A stretch of DNA of 64,000 nucleotides from Mycobacterium hubeiense (GCF_002838065.1 NZ_PIZU01000003.1:124001-188000); one strand, 5' to 3'; shown: positions 35,787-45,441, numbered from the stretch's first letter. The notes: generated from the letters alone by a model not told the origin. Translations and numbers: made by a program.

Positions 35787-36935
35787 CTACAGCCGTTCGA
35801 TGATCGTGACGTTGGCGGTGCCGCCGCCCTCGCACATCGTCTGCAGGCCGTAGCGCCCGCCGGTGCGCTCCAATTCGTTGAGCATCGTGGCGAACAGCTT
35901 GGCGCCCGTCGCACCCAGCGGATGGCCCAACGCGATCGCGCCGCCGTTCGGGTTGACCTTCTCCGGGTCGGCCTTGATCTCCTTGATCCAGGCGATCACC
36001 ACGGGTGCGAACGCCTCATTGATCTCGACGGTGTCGATGTCGTCGATCGACAGGCCCGTCTTCTCCAGTGCGTAGCGCGTCGCGGGTATCGGCCCGGACA
36101 GCATGAACACCGGATCGGCGCCGCGGGCGCTGATGTGGTGGATGCGCGCACGCGGAGTCAGCTTGTGATCCTTGACGGCCTGCTCCGAAGCCAGCAGCAC
36201 CGCGCTCGCACCGTCTGAAATCTGGCTCGCCACAGCGGCTGTCAGCCGACCGCCGGGGGCCAGCGGCTGCAAGGCCGCCATTTTCTCCAGCGTGGTCTCG
36301 CGGGGACCCTCGTCGATGCGGAAGTCGCCGACGCCGATGATCTCGTTGTCGAAATGCCCACCGCGGATCGCGGCGAACGCCCGCTGGTGGCTGGTGAGGG
36401 CGAACTGCTCCATCTCCTCACGCGAGATGTTCCACTTCTCGGCGATCAGCTCCGCACCGCGGAACTGCGAGATCTCCTCGTCGCCATAGCGATGCCGCCA
36501 GTTCTCCGATTCGCCCGTCGGCGAGGTGAAGCCGAACTCCTTGCCCACCACCATGGCCGAGGCGATCGGGATCTGGCTCATGTTCTGCATGCCGCCGGCC
36601 AGGATCACGTCGGCGGTCCCGGACATGATCGCTTGCGCGCCAAACGAAATCGCCTGCTGGCTCGAGCCGCACTGGCGGTCCACGGTGACGCCGGGCACCT
36701 CCTCGGGGTAGCCGGCGGCCAGCCACGCATTGCGGCCGATGTTGCCGGCCTGCCCGCCGATCGCGTCGACGCAGCCGACGATGACGTCGTCCACAGCAGC
36801 CGGATCGACGTCCACTCGGTCGAAGATGCCGCGAAAAGCGTGCACGCCCAGGTCAATTGGGTGAATGGCCGCCAGCGACCCGTTCTTCTTGCCGACGGGG
36901 GTGCGCACCGCGTCGATGATGTATGCCTCAGGCAT
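35787..36935 (-). CDS. fadA6: Steroid C/D-ring thiolase FadA6
   Basis: 382-aa thiolase of lower-ring degradation. Catalytic residues: Cys89 in RQCGSSQQ, His338 in ALGHPLGA and Cys368 in CEGGGTAN. I place the start at ATG 36935 (MPEAYIIDAVRTPVG); the longer frame lies inside kstR2. It overlaps the end of kstR2 by eight bases. Last gene of the fadE30-ipdF-kstR2-fadA6 operon. Confidence 0.93.
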   Translation of the reverse strand: MPEAYIIDAVRTPVGKKNGSLAAIHPIDLGVHAFRGIFDRVDVDPAAVDDVIVGCVDAIGGQAGNIGRNAWLAAGYPEEVPGVTVDRQCGSSQQAISFGAQAIMSGTADVILAGGMQNMSQIPIASAMVVGKEFGFTSPTGESENWRHRYGDEEISQFRGAELIAEKWNISREEMEQFALTSHQRAFAAIRGGHFDNEIIGVGDFRIDEGPRETTLEKMAALQPLAPGGRLTAAVASQISDGASAVLLASEQAVKDHKLTPRARIHHISARGADPVFMLSGPIPATRYALEKTGLSIDDIDTVEINEAFAPVVIAWIKEIKADPEKVNPNGGAIALGHPLGATGAKLFATMLNELERTGGRYGLQTMCEGGGTANVTIIERL

Positions 36936-37536
36936 TGGTTGACTCCTTTGTCTCACCGGCGGTGATTCCGCCGAGAACGATGGCGAGGTATTGCCGACCG
37001 ACCTGCTCGGCCGTCAGTGGCCCACCGGGCTGATACCAGCGGACCGAAACCCAGGTGGTGTCGCGGATGAACCGGTAAACCAGGTCGACGTTGAGGTCGG
37101 GCCGGAAATAGCCCTCCTCGATACCCTGGTTGATCACGTCCAGCCACATCTTGCGCTGCTCTTTGTTGCGCTCATCCACATAGGAGAACCGTGGCTGCGA
37201 CGACAGCCGTTTCGCCTCATCCTGGTAGATGACGACCTGCGCATGCCGGTGTTCGATGGCTTCGAACGACGCCATGAACAAACCCTTGAAGCGCTCCAAC
37301 GGATTCGGTTCGGTGGCCACGATTTCCTGGTAGCGGCCGAACAACCAATCGAGAAAGCCACGCAGCACCTCGTCGACCATCTCCTCCTTGGACGAGAAGT
37401 GGTGATACAGGCTGCCGGAGAGGATGCCCGCCGAGTCGGCGATGTCACGCACCGTGGTCGCGCGCAACCCGCGCTCGGCGAACATCGTTGCGGCGAGCTC
37501 GAGAAGCTCGTCGCGTCTGCTGGCTGGAGTGGTCAT
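36928..37536 (-). CDS. kstR2: TetR-family repressor KstR2
   Basis: 202-aa TetR regulator of the lower sterol pathway. The N-terminal helix-turn-helix is TVRDIADSAGILSGSLYHHFSSKEE near residues 27-51. The remaining helices form the HIP-CoA-binding domain. ATG 37536 overlaps the ipdF stop by four bases. Because it sits third in an operon starting at fadE30, it should be autoregulated through the operator at 39486-39499. Confidence 0.94.
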   Translation of the reverse strand: MTTPASRRDELLELAATMFAERGLRATTVRDIADSAGILSGSLYHHFSSKEEMVDEVLRGFLDWLFGRYQEIVATEPNPLERFKGLFMASFEAIEHRHAQVVIYQDEAKRLSSQPRFSYVDERNKEQRKMWLDVINQGIEEGYFRPDLNVDLVYRFIRDTTWVSVRWYQPGGPLTAEQVGRQYLAIVLGGITAGETKESTNA

Positions 37537-38321
37537 GGGTGCTGACTCGAAACCGAAATCACTTCTCCAGTCAAGTAACTGGAGTAATCGCTGGCCAGGA
37601 ACGCGATGGTGGCGGCCACCTCCCACGGCTCGGCGGCGCGCCCGAATGCCTCATCGGAGGAAAGCCGGTCCAGCAGGTCAGCCGAGCTGGTCTTCTCCAA
37701 GAACTTGTGCCGCGCGATGCTCGGTGAGACCGCATTGATCCGCACACCGTATTCGACGGCTTCTATTGCGCTGCATCGGGTCAACGCCATCACACCGGCT
37801 TTCGCGGCCGCGTAATGCGATTGCGAGTGCTGCGCCCGCCACCCCAGCACGCTGGCGTTGTTGACGATCACGCCGCCGTGGTCGGCGTCGCGGAAGTACC
37901 GCAACGCTGCGCGGGTGGACCGCATCACCGACGTCAGCGTGACGTTCAGGACGCGGTCCCACTCCTCGTCGGTCATGTCCACCACCGGGGTTTGACCGCC
38001 CAGTCCGGCGTTGTTGACCAGGACGTCGAGCCGGCCCATCCGCGCGGTGGTCGATGCGATCAGCGCGTCCACCTGGGCGGTCGACGTCACGTCGCACACC
38101 ACGCTTTCCACCCGCCCCAAACCCAATTCGGTTAACTGGTCCCGCGTCTGGCCGAGCCGCCGTTCGTGATGGTCGGAGATGACGACGTCGGCACCCTCGG
38201 CCAGCGCCCGCCGCGCGGTCGCCGAGCCGATGCCGGTGCCCGCGGCGGCCGTGACCACGACGACCTTGCCGTTCAGGAGGCCGTGTCCCTCAATCTCTTT
38301 CGGGGCCTCAGCTAGGTTCAT
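37533..38321 (-). CDS. ipdF: 5-hydroxy-HIP(-CoA) dehydrogenase IpdF (SDR)
   Basis: 262-aa SDR matching Rv3559c. It oxidises the 5-hydroxyl of the C/D-ring propionate intermediate. TAAAGTGIGSATA lies near residue 25, NNAGLGGQ in the middle and YAAAKAG at the active site. The start shares one base with the fadE30 stop (TAATG) and its stop overlaps kstR2. Confidence 0.9.
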   Translation of the reverse strand: MNLAEAPKEIEGHGLLNGKVVVVTAAAGTGIGSATARRALAEGADVVISDHHERRLGQTRDQLTELGLGRVESVVCDVTSTAQVDALIASTTARMGRLDVLVNNAGLGGQTPVVDMTDEEWDRVLNVTLTSVMRSTRAALRYFRDADHGGVIVNNASVLGWRAQHSQSHYAAAKAGVMALTRCSAIEAVEYGVRINAVSPSIARHKFLEKTSSADLLDRLSSDEAFGRAAEPWEVAATIAFLASDYSSYLTGEVISVSSQHP

Positions 38322-39469
38322 TAGCCCTTGACCTCTCGCGGTAGGCCGAGCACCCGCTCGGCGATGATGTTGCGCTGGATCTCATTGGATCCGCCGTAGA
38401 TGGTGTCGGCCCGGGAGAACAAGTAGAGCCGCTGCCATTCGTCGAAGTCGCCGTCGGTCAGCGTCAGGCCTTCTCGCCCAAGCACGTCCATCGCGATCTC
38501 CCCGAGCTCGCGATGCCAGTTGGCCCACAACAGCTTCGAAACATTATCTTGGCCCGGTTGCTCCACGTCCATCGTCGCCATGGCATACGACCGCATGGTC
38601 TGCAAACCGACCCACGACCGGGTCAAACGCTCACGGATCAGCGGATCATCAGCGGCGCCAGTGCGCTTCGCCAACTCTGCGACACCGTTGAGCTCACGGG
38701 CGTACTCGATCTGCTGCCCGAGCGTTGAGACCCCACGCTCAAACGTCAAGGTTCCCATCGCCACTCGCCAGCCGTCGCCGGGCTCACCGACCACCAGCGA
38801 CGCGTCGGTGCGGGCGTCGTCGAAGAACACCTCATTGAACTCGGAGTCGCCGGTCAGCTGGACGATCGGGCGAATCTCGACACCGGGCTGGTCCAGCGGC
38901 ACCAGCAGGTACGACAGTCCGGCGTGACGTTTGGAGCCCTTCTCGGTCCGGGCCACCACGAAACACCACTGCGCCCAGTGCGCCAGCGATGTCCACACCT
39001 TCTGCCCGTTGATGACCCACTGGTCGCCGACGAGTTCGGCCGTCGTCGACACGTTCGCCAGATCGCTGCCCGCGCCCGGCTCGGAGTAGCCCTGACACCA
39101 CAACTCGGTCACGTCGAGGATCTTCGGCAGGAACCGCTGCTGCTGCTCGGGCGTCCCGTAGGCGATCAACGTCGGCCCGAGTAGTTCCTCACCAAAGTGG
39201 TTGACCTTGGCCGGCGCGTTGGCGATCGCATATTCCTCGTAGAATGCCACCCGGTGTGCCACCGACAGGCCCCGGCCGCCGTGTTCCTCGGGCCAGCCCA
39301 GACAGGTCAAACCCGCCGCGGCGAGATGCTGATTCCATGCCCGCCGTTCCTCGAACGCCTCGTGCTCGCGCCCCGGTCCGCCCAGGCCCTTGAGCGCGGC
39401 GTATTCGCCGACGAGGTTGTCGGCGAGCCACTCACGGACCTCGGCCCGGAACTCCTGGACCCCTATCAC
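38321..39469 (-). CDS. fadE30: Acyl-CoA dehydrogenase FadE30
   Basis: 382-aa acyl-CoA dehydrogenase proposed to dehydrogenate 5-hydroxy-HIC-CoA after FadD3. Typical motifs include CQGYSEPGAGSDLANV near residue 124, NGQKVWTSLAHWAQW and the C-terminal GGSNEIQRNIIAERVLGLPRE. GTG 39469 is the start, 16 bases from the KstR2 operator; no good Shine-Dalgarno is visible. First gene of the minus-strand operon. Confidence 0.93.
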   Translation of the reverse strand: MIGVQEFRAEVREWLADNLVGEYAALKGLGGPGREHEAFEERRAWNQHLAAAGLTCLGWPEEHGGRGLSVAHRVAFYEEYAIANAPAKVNHFGEELLGPTLIAYGTPEQQQRFLPKILDVTELWCQGYSEPGAGSDLANVSTTAELVGDQWVINGQKVWTSLAHWAQWCFVVARTEKGSKRHAGLSYLLVPLDQPGVEIRPIVQLTGDSEFNEVFFDDARTDASLVVGEPGDGWRVAMGTLTFERGVSTLGQQIEYARELNGVAELAKRTGAADDPLIRERLTRSWVGLQTMRSYAMATMDVEQPGQDNVSKLLWANWHRELGEIAMDVLGREGLTLTDGDFDEWQRLYLFSRADTIYGGSNEIQRNIIAERVLGLPREVKG

Positions 39470-39485
39470 CCTTGTAGGCTAACCT

Positions 39486-39499
39486 ACCAAGCACTTGCT
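39486..39499. promoter_or_regulatory. KstR2 operator between fadE30 and fadD3
   Basis: ACCAAGCACTTGCT is an exact match to AnCAAGnnCTTGnT. The longer ACCAAGCACTTGCTTTGGT (39486-39504) has further symmetry. It lies in the 114-base gap between the divergent operons. Confidence 0.87.
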
Positions 39500-39583
39500 T
39501 TGGTGCCCGGTCGACGATGAACGCCGTAAAGGTTGCAGAACGGCGTGAGGAGAAGCCGGGCGAACCAATCCAGAGGAGCATCG

Positions 39584-41104
39584 ATGACGGCCGATCTGCG
39601 CACCATTCCCGCGGTGCTGGACCGAGTCGCGGACCAGTTCTCGGACCACGACGCGCTGGTCAGCCAGGGGCGACGGTTCACCTACCGCGAGCTTCGCGAC
39701 GAGGTCCGCCGCGCCGCGGCCGCGCTGATCGACCTGGGAGTGCAGGCCGGCGATCGGGTGGCGATCTGGTCGCCGAACACCTGGCACTGGGTGGTGGCGT
39801 GCCTGGCCACGCACTACGCCGGCGGCGTGCTGGTGCCGCTGAACACCCGCTACACCGCCAGCGAGGCCACCGACATCCTGGCCCGCACGGCCGCGCCGGT
39901 ACTGGTGGCGGCGGGTGAGTTTCTGGGCGCCGACAAGACCGCCGAGTTGGATCGGTCCGCGTTGCCCGCACTGCGGCACATCGTGCGGGTGCCGATCGAT
40001 GCCAACGACGGCACCTGGGACGACTTCATGGCGCGGGGACGCGACCTGGACGCGGTCGACGCCCGGGCCGCGGCCGTCCAACCCGACGACGTGTCCGACA
40101 TCCTGTTCACGTCTGGCACCACGGGACGTAGCAAGGGCGTGCTGTGCGCGCACCGCCAGTCACTCGACGCGCCCGCCGCGTGGGCCGAGTGCGGTCAGCT
40201 CACGAGCGAGGACCGCTACCTGTGCATCAATCCGTTCTTCCACAACTTCGGCTACAAGGCCGGCATCCTGGCCTGCCTGCAGACGGGCGCGACGCTGATC
40301 CCGCAGTTGACGTTCGACCCGGAGAAGGCGATGGCCGCCGTGCAGGAGCACCGCATCACGGTGCTGCCGGGTCCGCCGACGATCTACCAGTCGCTGCTCG
40401 ACCACCCTCGCCGCGCTGAGTACGACCTGACCTCGATGCGGTTCGCGGTCACCGGGGCTGCGGTCATCCCGGTGGTGCTGATCGAACGCATGCAGACCGA
40501 ATTGGACATCGACATCGTGCTCACCGCCTACGGCCTCACGGAGGCAAGCGGTTTCGGCACCATGTGTCGCGCGGACGACGACGCGGTCACCGTCGCCACC
40601 ACGTGCGGGCGTCCGATCGCCGGATTCGAACTGCGGATCGGAGAGGCGGGCGAGGTGCTGTTGCGCGGACCCAACGTCATGCTCGGCTACCTCGACGACC
40701 CCGAGGCGACGGCCGCGGCGATCGACGCCGACGGCTGGCTGCACACCGGTGACGTCGGCACCATCGATGAGCGCGGCAACCTCAAGATCACCGATCGGCT
40801 CAAAGACATGTACATCTGCGGCGGGTTCAACGTATACCCCGCGGAAATCGAGCAGGTGCTGGCCCGACTGGACGGCGTCGCCGAAGCCGCGGTGATCGGG
40901 GTGCCCGACGAACGGCTCGGCGAGGTCGGCAAGGCGTTCGTCGTGGTGAAGCCCGGTCATAAGCTCGACGAGGAAACGGTGATCGCCTACACCCGTGAGC
41001 ATTTGGCGAACTTCAAGACGCCCCGCTCGGTGGAGTTCCTCGATGTGCTGCCCCGGAATCCGGGCGGCAAAGTGGTCAAACCGCTACTGCGTGAGAGGGC
41101 CTGA
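39584..41104 (+). CDS. fadD3: HIP-CoA ligase FadD3
   Basis: 506-aa ANL-superfamily acyl-CoA synthetase that activates HIP, the C/D-ring propionate, to HIP-CoA. The AMP-binding loop ILFTSGTTGRSKG is at about residue 175, AYGLTEASG in the middle, and the hinge GDVGTIDERGNLKITDRLKDM near residue 390. The C-terminal lysine lies in NPGGKVVKPLL. ATG 39584 has GAGGAG at 39573-39578. Shares one base with fadE31. Confidence 0.94.
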   Translation: MTADLRTIPAVLDRVADQFSDHDALVSQGRRFTYRELRDEVRRAAAALIDLGVQAGDRVAIWSPNTWHWVVACLATHYAGGVLVPLNTRYTASEATDILARTAAPVLVAAGEFLGADKTAELDRSALPALRHIVRVPIDANDGTWDDFMARGRDLDAVDARAAAVQPDDVSDILFTSGTTGRSKGVLCAHRQSLDAPAAWAECGQLTSEDRYLCINPFFHNFGYKAGILACLQTGATLIPQLTFDPEKAMAAVQEHRITVLPGPPTIYQSLLDHPRRAEYDLTSMRFAVTGAAVIPVVLIERMQTELDIDIVLTAYGLTEASGFGTMCRADDDAVTVATTCGRPIAGFELRIGEAGEVLLRGPNVMLGYLDDPEATAAAIDADGWLHTGDVGTIDERGNLKITDRLKDMYICGGFNVYPAEIEQVLARLDGVAEAAVIGVPDERLGEVGKAFVVVKPGHKLDEETVIAYTREHLANFKTPRSVEFLDVLPRNPGGKVVKPLLRERA

Positions 41105-42237
41105 TGGACCTGCATTACGACGATGCCACCCTCGAGTTCCAAGCCGAGGTACGCGAATTCCTGGCGGCGAACAAAGACTCGTTCCCGACGAAGTCGTACG
41201 ACACGTTGGAGGGCTTCGAGCAGCATCGGCGCTGGGACAAAGTGCTTTATGACGCCGGCCTGTCGGTAATCGCGTGGCCCAAGAAGTACGGGGGCCGCGA
41301 CGCCACCCTGCTGCAGTGGATCGTGTTCGAGGAGGAGTACTTCCGCGCCGGAGCGCCCGGACGTGCCAGCGCCAACGGGACCTCGATGCTGGCGCCGACG
41401 CTGTTCGCCCACGGCACCGACGAGCAGCTGGACCGCGTGCTGCCGAAAATGGCGTCCGGTGAAGAGATCTGGGCGCAGGCGTGGTCCGAGCCGGAGTCGG
41501 GCAGTGACCTGGCGTCGCTGCGGTCCACGGCCACCCGCACCGACGGCGGTTGGCTACTCAACGGGCAGAAGATCTGGAGCTCACGAGCACCGTTCGGCGA
41601 GCGGGCATTTGGGCTGTTTCGCTCCGACCCGTCCGCCGAGCGGCACCGCGGCCTGACCTATTTCATGTTCGACCTCAAAGCCGACGGTGTCACGGTGCGG
41701 CCCATCGCGCAGCTCGGCGGCGACACCGGCTTCGGCGAGATCTTCCTCGACGACGTGTTCGTGCCCGACAACGACGTGATCGGCGCCGTCAACGACGGCT
41801 GGCGCGCCGCGATGAGCACCTCGAGCAATGAGCGTGGCATGTCGCTGCGCAGCCCGGCGCGATTCCTGGCGCCCGCGGAACGGCTGGTGGCGCAGTGGAA
41901 GTCGAATCCAGATGAGGCGTTTCTGGACCGGGTGGCCGATGCGTGGATCAAGGCGCAGGCCTACCGGTTGCACACGTTCGGCACGGTGACGCGGCTGAGC
42001 GAAGGCGGCGAACTGGGCGCCGAGTCGTCGGTGACAAAGGTGTTCTGGTCCGAACTCGACGTCGCGCTGCATCAGACCGCACTGGACCTGCGCGGTGCCG
42101 ACGGCGAGCTCGCCGACTCGTGGCTGGATGGCCTGCTGTTCGCGCTGGGCGGCCCGATCTACGCCGGTACCAACGAGATTCAGCGCAACATCATCGCCGA
42201 GCGGCTGCTGGGTCTGCCCCGGGAGGCAAAGGCATGA
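41104..42237 (+). CDS. fadE31: Acyl-CoA dehydrogenase FadE31
   Basis: 377-aa acyl-CoA dehydrogenase with WSEPESGSDLASL near residue 127, NGQKIWSSRAP, and the C-terminal GGPIYAGTNEIQRNIIAERL. It probably pairs with the shorter FadE32/FadE33 subunits in heteromeric dehydrogenases acting late in ring degradation. ATG shares a base with the fadD3 stop and its end overlaps fadE32. Confidence 0.92.
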   Translation: MDLHYDDATLEFQAEVREFLAANKDSFPTKSYDTLEGFEQHRRWDKVLYDAGLSVIAWPKKYGGRDATLLQWIVFEEEYFRAGAPGRASANGTSMLAPTLFAHGTDEQLDRVLPKMASGEEIWAQAWSEPESGSDLASLRSTATRTDGGWLLNGQKIWSSRAPFGERAFGLFRSDPSAERHRGLTYFMFDLKADGVTVRPIAQLGGDTGFGEIFLDDVFVPDNDVIGAVNDGWRAAMSTSSNERGMSLRSPARFLAPAERLVAQWKSNPDEAFLDRVADAWIKAQAYRLHTFGTVTRLSEGGELGAESSVTKVFWSELDVALHQTALDLRGADGELADSWLDGLLFALGGPIYAGTNEIQRNIIAERLLGLPREAKA

Positions 42238-43199
42238 GATTCGATCTGGACGAACAGCAGCGCGATTTCGCGGCGAGCATCGACGCGGCGTTGGGCGCCG
42301 CCGATGTGCCGGGCGCGGTGCGGGCGTGGGCGGCAGGCGATACCTCCGCCGGCCGCAAGGTCTGGGCGCAACTGGCCGACTTGGGCGTCACCGCACTGAT
42401 GGTGTCGGAGCGCTTCGACGGCATCGACGCGCACCCGGCCGACCTGGTTGTCGCCGCGGAGCGATTGGGCCGCTGGTGTGTGCCGGGGCCGGTCGCGGAA
42501 TCCATCGCCGTCGCACCGGTGTTGCTCGCCGACGACGAACGGTCGGCCGCTCTGGCGTCGGGTGAGCTGATCGCCACGGTAGCGCTGCCGCCGCAGGTGC
42601 CGCGGGCGGTGGATGCCGATGTTGCCGGGCTGGTGTTGGTGGCTGCCGACGGTCAGGTGTCCGACGGCACTGCGGGCGAGCGACACGAATCCGTCGACCC
42701 CAGCCGCAAACTGTTCGACGTCAGCGCAACCGGTGCCGCGAAATCCGCAGACGTGGCGCGCGCCTACGAGTTCGGTGTGCTGGCCACCGCAGCGCAATTG
42801 GTGGGCGCCGGCCAGGCCATGCTCGACCAGTCGGTCGAATACGCCAAGCAGCGTTCGCAATTCGGTCGTCCGATCGGTTCCTATCAGGCCATCAAGCACA
42901 AGCTCGCAGATGTGCACATCGCGGTCGAGTTGGCCCGGCCGCTGGTCTACGGCGCGGCGCTGTCGCTGGCCAGCCATAAAGGAGAGGCGGCTGCGGAGGC
43001 CGCACGGGATGTGAGCGCGGCGAAGGTCGCGGCGTCGGAGGCGGCCCTGCTTGCGGCGCGGTCGGCCCTGCAAACCCATGGCGCGATTGGCTTTACGCAG
43101 GAGCACGACCTGTCGCTGTGGCTGCTGCGGGTGCAGGCGCTGCGTTCGGCGTGGGGCGACCCGACCGTGCATCGGCGACGAGTCTTGGAGGCATTGTGA
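42234..43199 (+). CDS. fadE32: Acyl-CoA dehydrogenase subunit FadE32
   Basis: 321-aa short acyl-CoA dehydrogenase subunit. The FAD-contacting YAKQRSQFGRPIGSYQAIKHKLAD lies at about residues 203-226 and LQTHGAIGFTQEHDLSLWLLR at the C-terminus. ATG 42234 overlaps fadE31 by four bases; the upstream open frame is fadE31 shadow. Acts as half of a heteromeric enzyme by analogy with M. tuberculosis. Confidence 0.92.
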   Translation: MRFDLDEQQRDFAASIDAALGAADVPGAVRAWAAGDTSAGRKVWAQLADLGVTALMVSERFDGIDAHPADLVVAAERLGRWCVPGPVAESIAVAPVLLADDERSAALASGELIATVALPPQVPRAVDADVAGLVLVAADGQVSDGTAGERHESVDPSRKLFDVSATGAAKSADVARAYEFGVLATAAQLVGAGQAMLDQSVEYAKQRSQFGRPIGSYQAIKHKLADVHIAVELARPLVYGAALSLASHKGEAAAEAARDVSAAKVAASEAALLAARSALQTHGAIGFTQEHDLSLWLLRVQALRSAWGDPTVHRRRVLEAL

Positions 43200-44137
43200 G
43201 TGAAGAACGCGAACTGCTGCGCGACACCGTCGCGGCACTCGTCGACAAGCATGCCGCCCCGAGCGCCGTGCGGGAGGCGATGGAGTCTGAACGCGGTTAC
43301 GACGAGACGCTGTGGAAGTTGTTGTGCGAGCAGGTCGGTGCGGCCGCGCTGGTAGTGCCCGAGGAGATGGGCGGCGCCGGCGGTGAGTTGGCCGACGCCG
43401 CGGTGGTGCTCGAGGAACTCGGGAAAGCGTTGGTGCCGACGCCGCTGCTGGGCACCACGCTCGCCGAGCTGGCGTTGCTGGCCGCCGACGACCCCGACGC
43501 CGACGCGCTGGAACGGCTGGCCTCGGGCGAATCGATCGGCGCGGTGGTGTTCGATCCGGAGTTCGTCGTCAACGGTGACATTGCCGACGTCGTCATCGCC
43601 GCCGACGGCTCACGGCTGACGCGGTGGACGACGTTCAGCGCGCAGCCCAAGCCGACGATGGACATGACTCGACGGCTGGCGCGGGTCGAACCGAAGGGCA
43701 CCGCTCCGTTGGGCGCCGACCCGGGTCTGGCTGATACGGCCGCAATCCTGTTGGCGGCCGAGCAGATCGGGTCGGCGACGCGCTGCCTGGATCTGACCGT
43801 CGCCTACACCAAGGATCGAGTGCAGTTCGGCCGGCCGATCGGCAGCTTCCAGGCGCTAAAGCACCGGATGGCCGATCTGTATGTGAAGGTGCAGTCGGCA
43901 CGCGCAGTGGTCGACGATGCGGTCGCGTCGCCGTCGTCGACGTCGGCGGCGCTGGCCCGCGTCTCGGCCAGCGAAGCGTTCTCCGCGGTGGCCGCCGAGG
44001 CCGTCCAGATGCACGGCGGCATCGCGATCACGTGGGAGAGCGACATCCAGTTGTACTTCAAGCGGGCGCACTCCACGGCGCAGCTGCTGGGCCCGCCGCG
44101 GGAGCATCTGCGTCGACTCGAATCCGAAGTGTTCTAG
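43196..44137 (+). CDS. fadE33: Acyl-CoA dehydrogenase subunit FadE33
   Basis: 313-aa short subunit. YTKDRVQFGRPIGSFQALKHRMADLY and MHGGIAITWESDIQLYFKRA are the conserved C-terminal segments. GTG 43196 overlaps the fadE32 stop (GTGA). Last gene of the fadD3 operon; its stop is followed by a 149-base gap before aspB. Confidence 0.92.
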   Translation: MSEERELLRDTVAALVDKHAAPSAVREAMESERGYDETLWKLLCEQVGAAALVVPEEMGGAGGELADAAVVLEELGKALVPTPLLGTTLAELALLAADDPDADALERLASGESIGAVVFDPEFVVNGDIADVVIAADGSRLTRWTTFSAQPKPTMDMTRRLARVEPKGTAPLGADPGLADTAAILLAAEQIGSATRCLDLTVAYTKDRVQFGRPIGSFQALKHRMADLYVKVQSARAVVDDAVASPSSTSAALARVSASEAFSAVAAEAVQMHGGIAITWESDIQLYFKRAHSTAQLLGPPREHLRRLESEVF

Positions 44138-44150
44138 TTGCTCGCGGCTG

Positions 44151-44250
44151 CGTCCACTGTGCAATCACCGCGCCGACTGTGCACTCACTGCGGGATCGCG
44201 GCCGATTTGGCGCGGTGGCCGCACACTCGCCGCGGTGTCCGCACACTCGA
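44151..44250. repeat. Degenerate 20-base repeats upstream of aspB
   Basis: Two adjacent 20-base units, CGCGGTGGCCGCACACTCGC (44211-44230) and CGCGGTGTCCGCACACTCGA (44231-44250), differ at two positions. Two more 20-base units with ACTGTGCAnTCAC cores start at 44151 and 44171. The period is 20 bases across the block, with one unrelated unit between. They fill most of the 44138-44286 gap; no gene is seen there. Confidence 0.6.
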
Positions 44251-44286
44251 CCTCTGCCGCACCCGCCGGTTGTTAGCCTGACTCAG

Positions 44287-45441
44287 ATGAGCGTCTCGTT
44301 ACGGGCAGGCATCCCGCCGTTCTATGTGATGGATGTCTGGCTGGCGGCCGCCGAGCGCCAACGCACACATGGCGATTTGGTGAACCTGTCGGCGGGCCAG
44401 CCCAGCGCGGGAGCGCCCAAGGCGGTGCGCGAAGCCGCCAAGCAAGCCCTCGATAGCGGCCCGCTCGGCTACAGCGTGGCGCTCGGTATCCCCGAGCTGC
44501 GCATCGCCATCGCGCAGACGTACGCGACCCGTCACGGCCTCGATGTGGATCCCGACGACGTCGTCATCACCACCGGCTCGTCCGGCGGTTTCCTGCTGGC
44601 GTTTTTGGCCTGCTTCGACGTCGGCGATCGGGTCGCCATCGCCCGTCCCGGATACCCCTGCTATCGCAACATCCTCTCCGCCCTCGGCTGCGACGTCGTC
44701 GAACTCGACTGCGGCCCCGAAACTCGTTTCCAACCCACCGCACAGATGCTCGCCGAACTGGATCCGCCGGTCCAGGGCGTGATCGTCGCGAGCCCGGCGA
44801 ACCCGACCGGCACGGTGATCCCGCCGGAAGAGCTGGCCGCGATCGCGTCGTGGTGCGCCGAGGCCGGGGTTCGGCTGATCAGCGACGAGGTGTACCACGG
44901 CTTGGTCTATGAGGGCGCGCCCGCGACCAGTTGCGCCTGGGAGACATCGCGAGATGCCATGGTGGTCAACAGTTTTTCGAAGTACTTCGCGATGACGGGC
45001 TGGCGGCTGGGCTGGCTGCTGGTACCACGCGAACTGCTTCGCGCGGTGGACTGTTTGACGGGCAACTTCACGATTTGTCCGCCCGTACTGCCGCAATATG
45101 CTGCGGTGGCGGCGTTCACCCCGGATTCGATCGCCGAGGCCGACGGCCTGCTGGAGCACTACGCGGACAATCGTCGGCTCCTTCTCGATGGCCTGCGCGC
45201 ATTGGGCATCGACCGGCTGGCGCCGACCGATGGGGCATTCTACGTCTACGCCAACGTGTCGCACCTGACCGCCGACTCGCTGTCATTTTGCTCGAAGTTG
45301 TTGGCAGACACCGGTGTCGCGATTGCGCCTGGCATCGACTTCGACACCGCACACGGCAATTCGTTTGTACGACTGTCCTTCGCGGGGCCGACGTCCGACA
45401 TCGAAGAGGCACTGCGCCGCATGGGGTCCTGGCTCGGCTAA
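44287..45441 (+). CDS. aspB: Class I PLP-dependent aminotransferase (AspB-like, Rv3565)
   Basis: 384-aa fold-type I aminotransferase. Substrate and PLP segments include NLSAGQPSAGAPKAVR, ASPANPTGTV, ISDEVYHGLVY and NSFSKYFAMTGWRLGW, with the Schiff-base lysine at residue 232. ATG 44287 is preferred; the frame runs upstream through the repeats. Synteny with Rv3565 places it after fadE33. Its role in sterol metabolism is not known. The stop overlaps the convergent acetoacetyl-CoA synthetase. Confidence 0.9.
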   Translation: MSVSLRAGIPPFYVMDVWLAAAERQRTHGDLVNLSAGQPSAGAPKAVREAAKQALDSGPLGYSVALGIPELRIAIAQTYATRHGLDVDPDDVVITTGSSGGFLLAFLACFDVGDRVAIARPGYPCYRNILSALGCDVVELDCGPETRFQPTAQMLAELDPPVQGVIVASPANPTGTVIPPEELAAIASWCAEAGVRLISDEVYHGLVYEGAPATSCAWETSRDAMVVNSFSKYFAMTGWRLGWLLVPRELLRAVDCLTGNFTICPPVLPQYAAVAAFTPDSIAEADGLLEHYADNRRLLLDGLRALGIDRLAPTDGAFYVYANVSHLTADSLSFCSKLLADTGVAIAPGIDFDTAHGNSFVRLSFAGPTSDIEEALRRMGSWLG

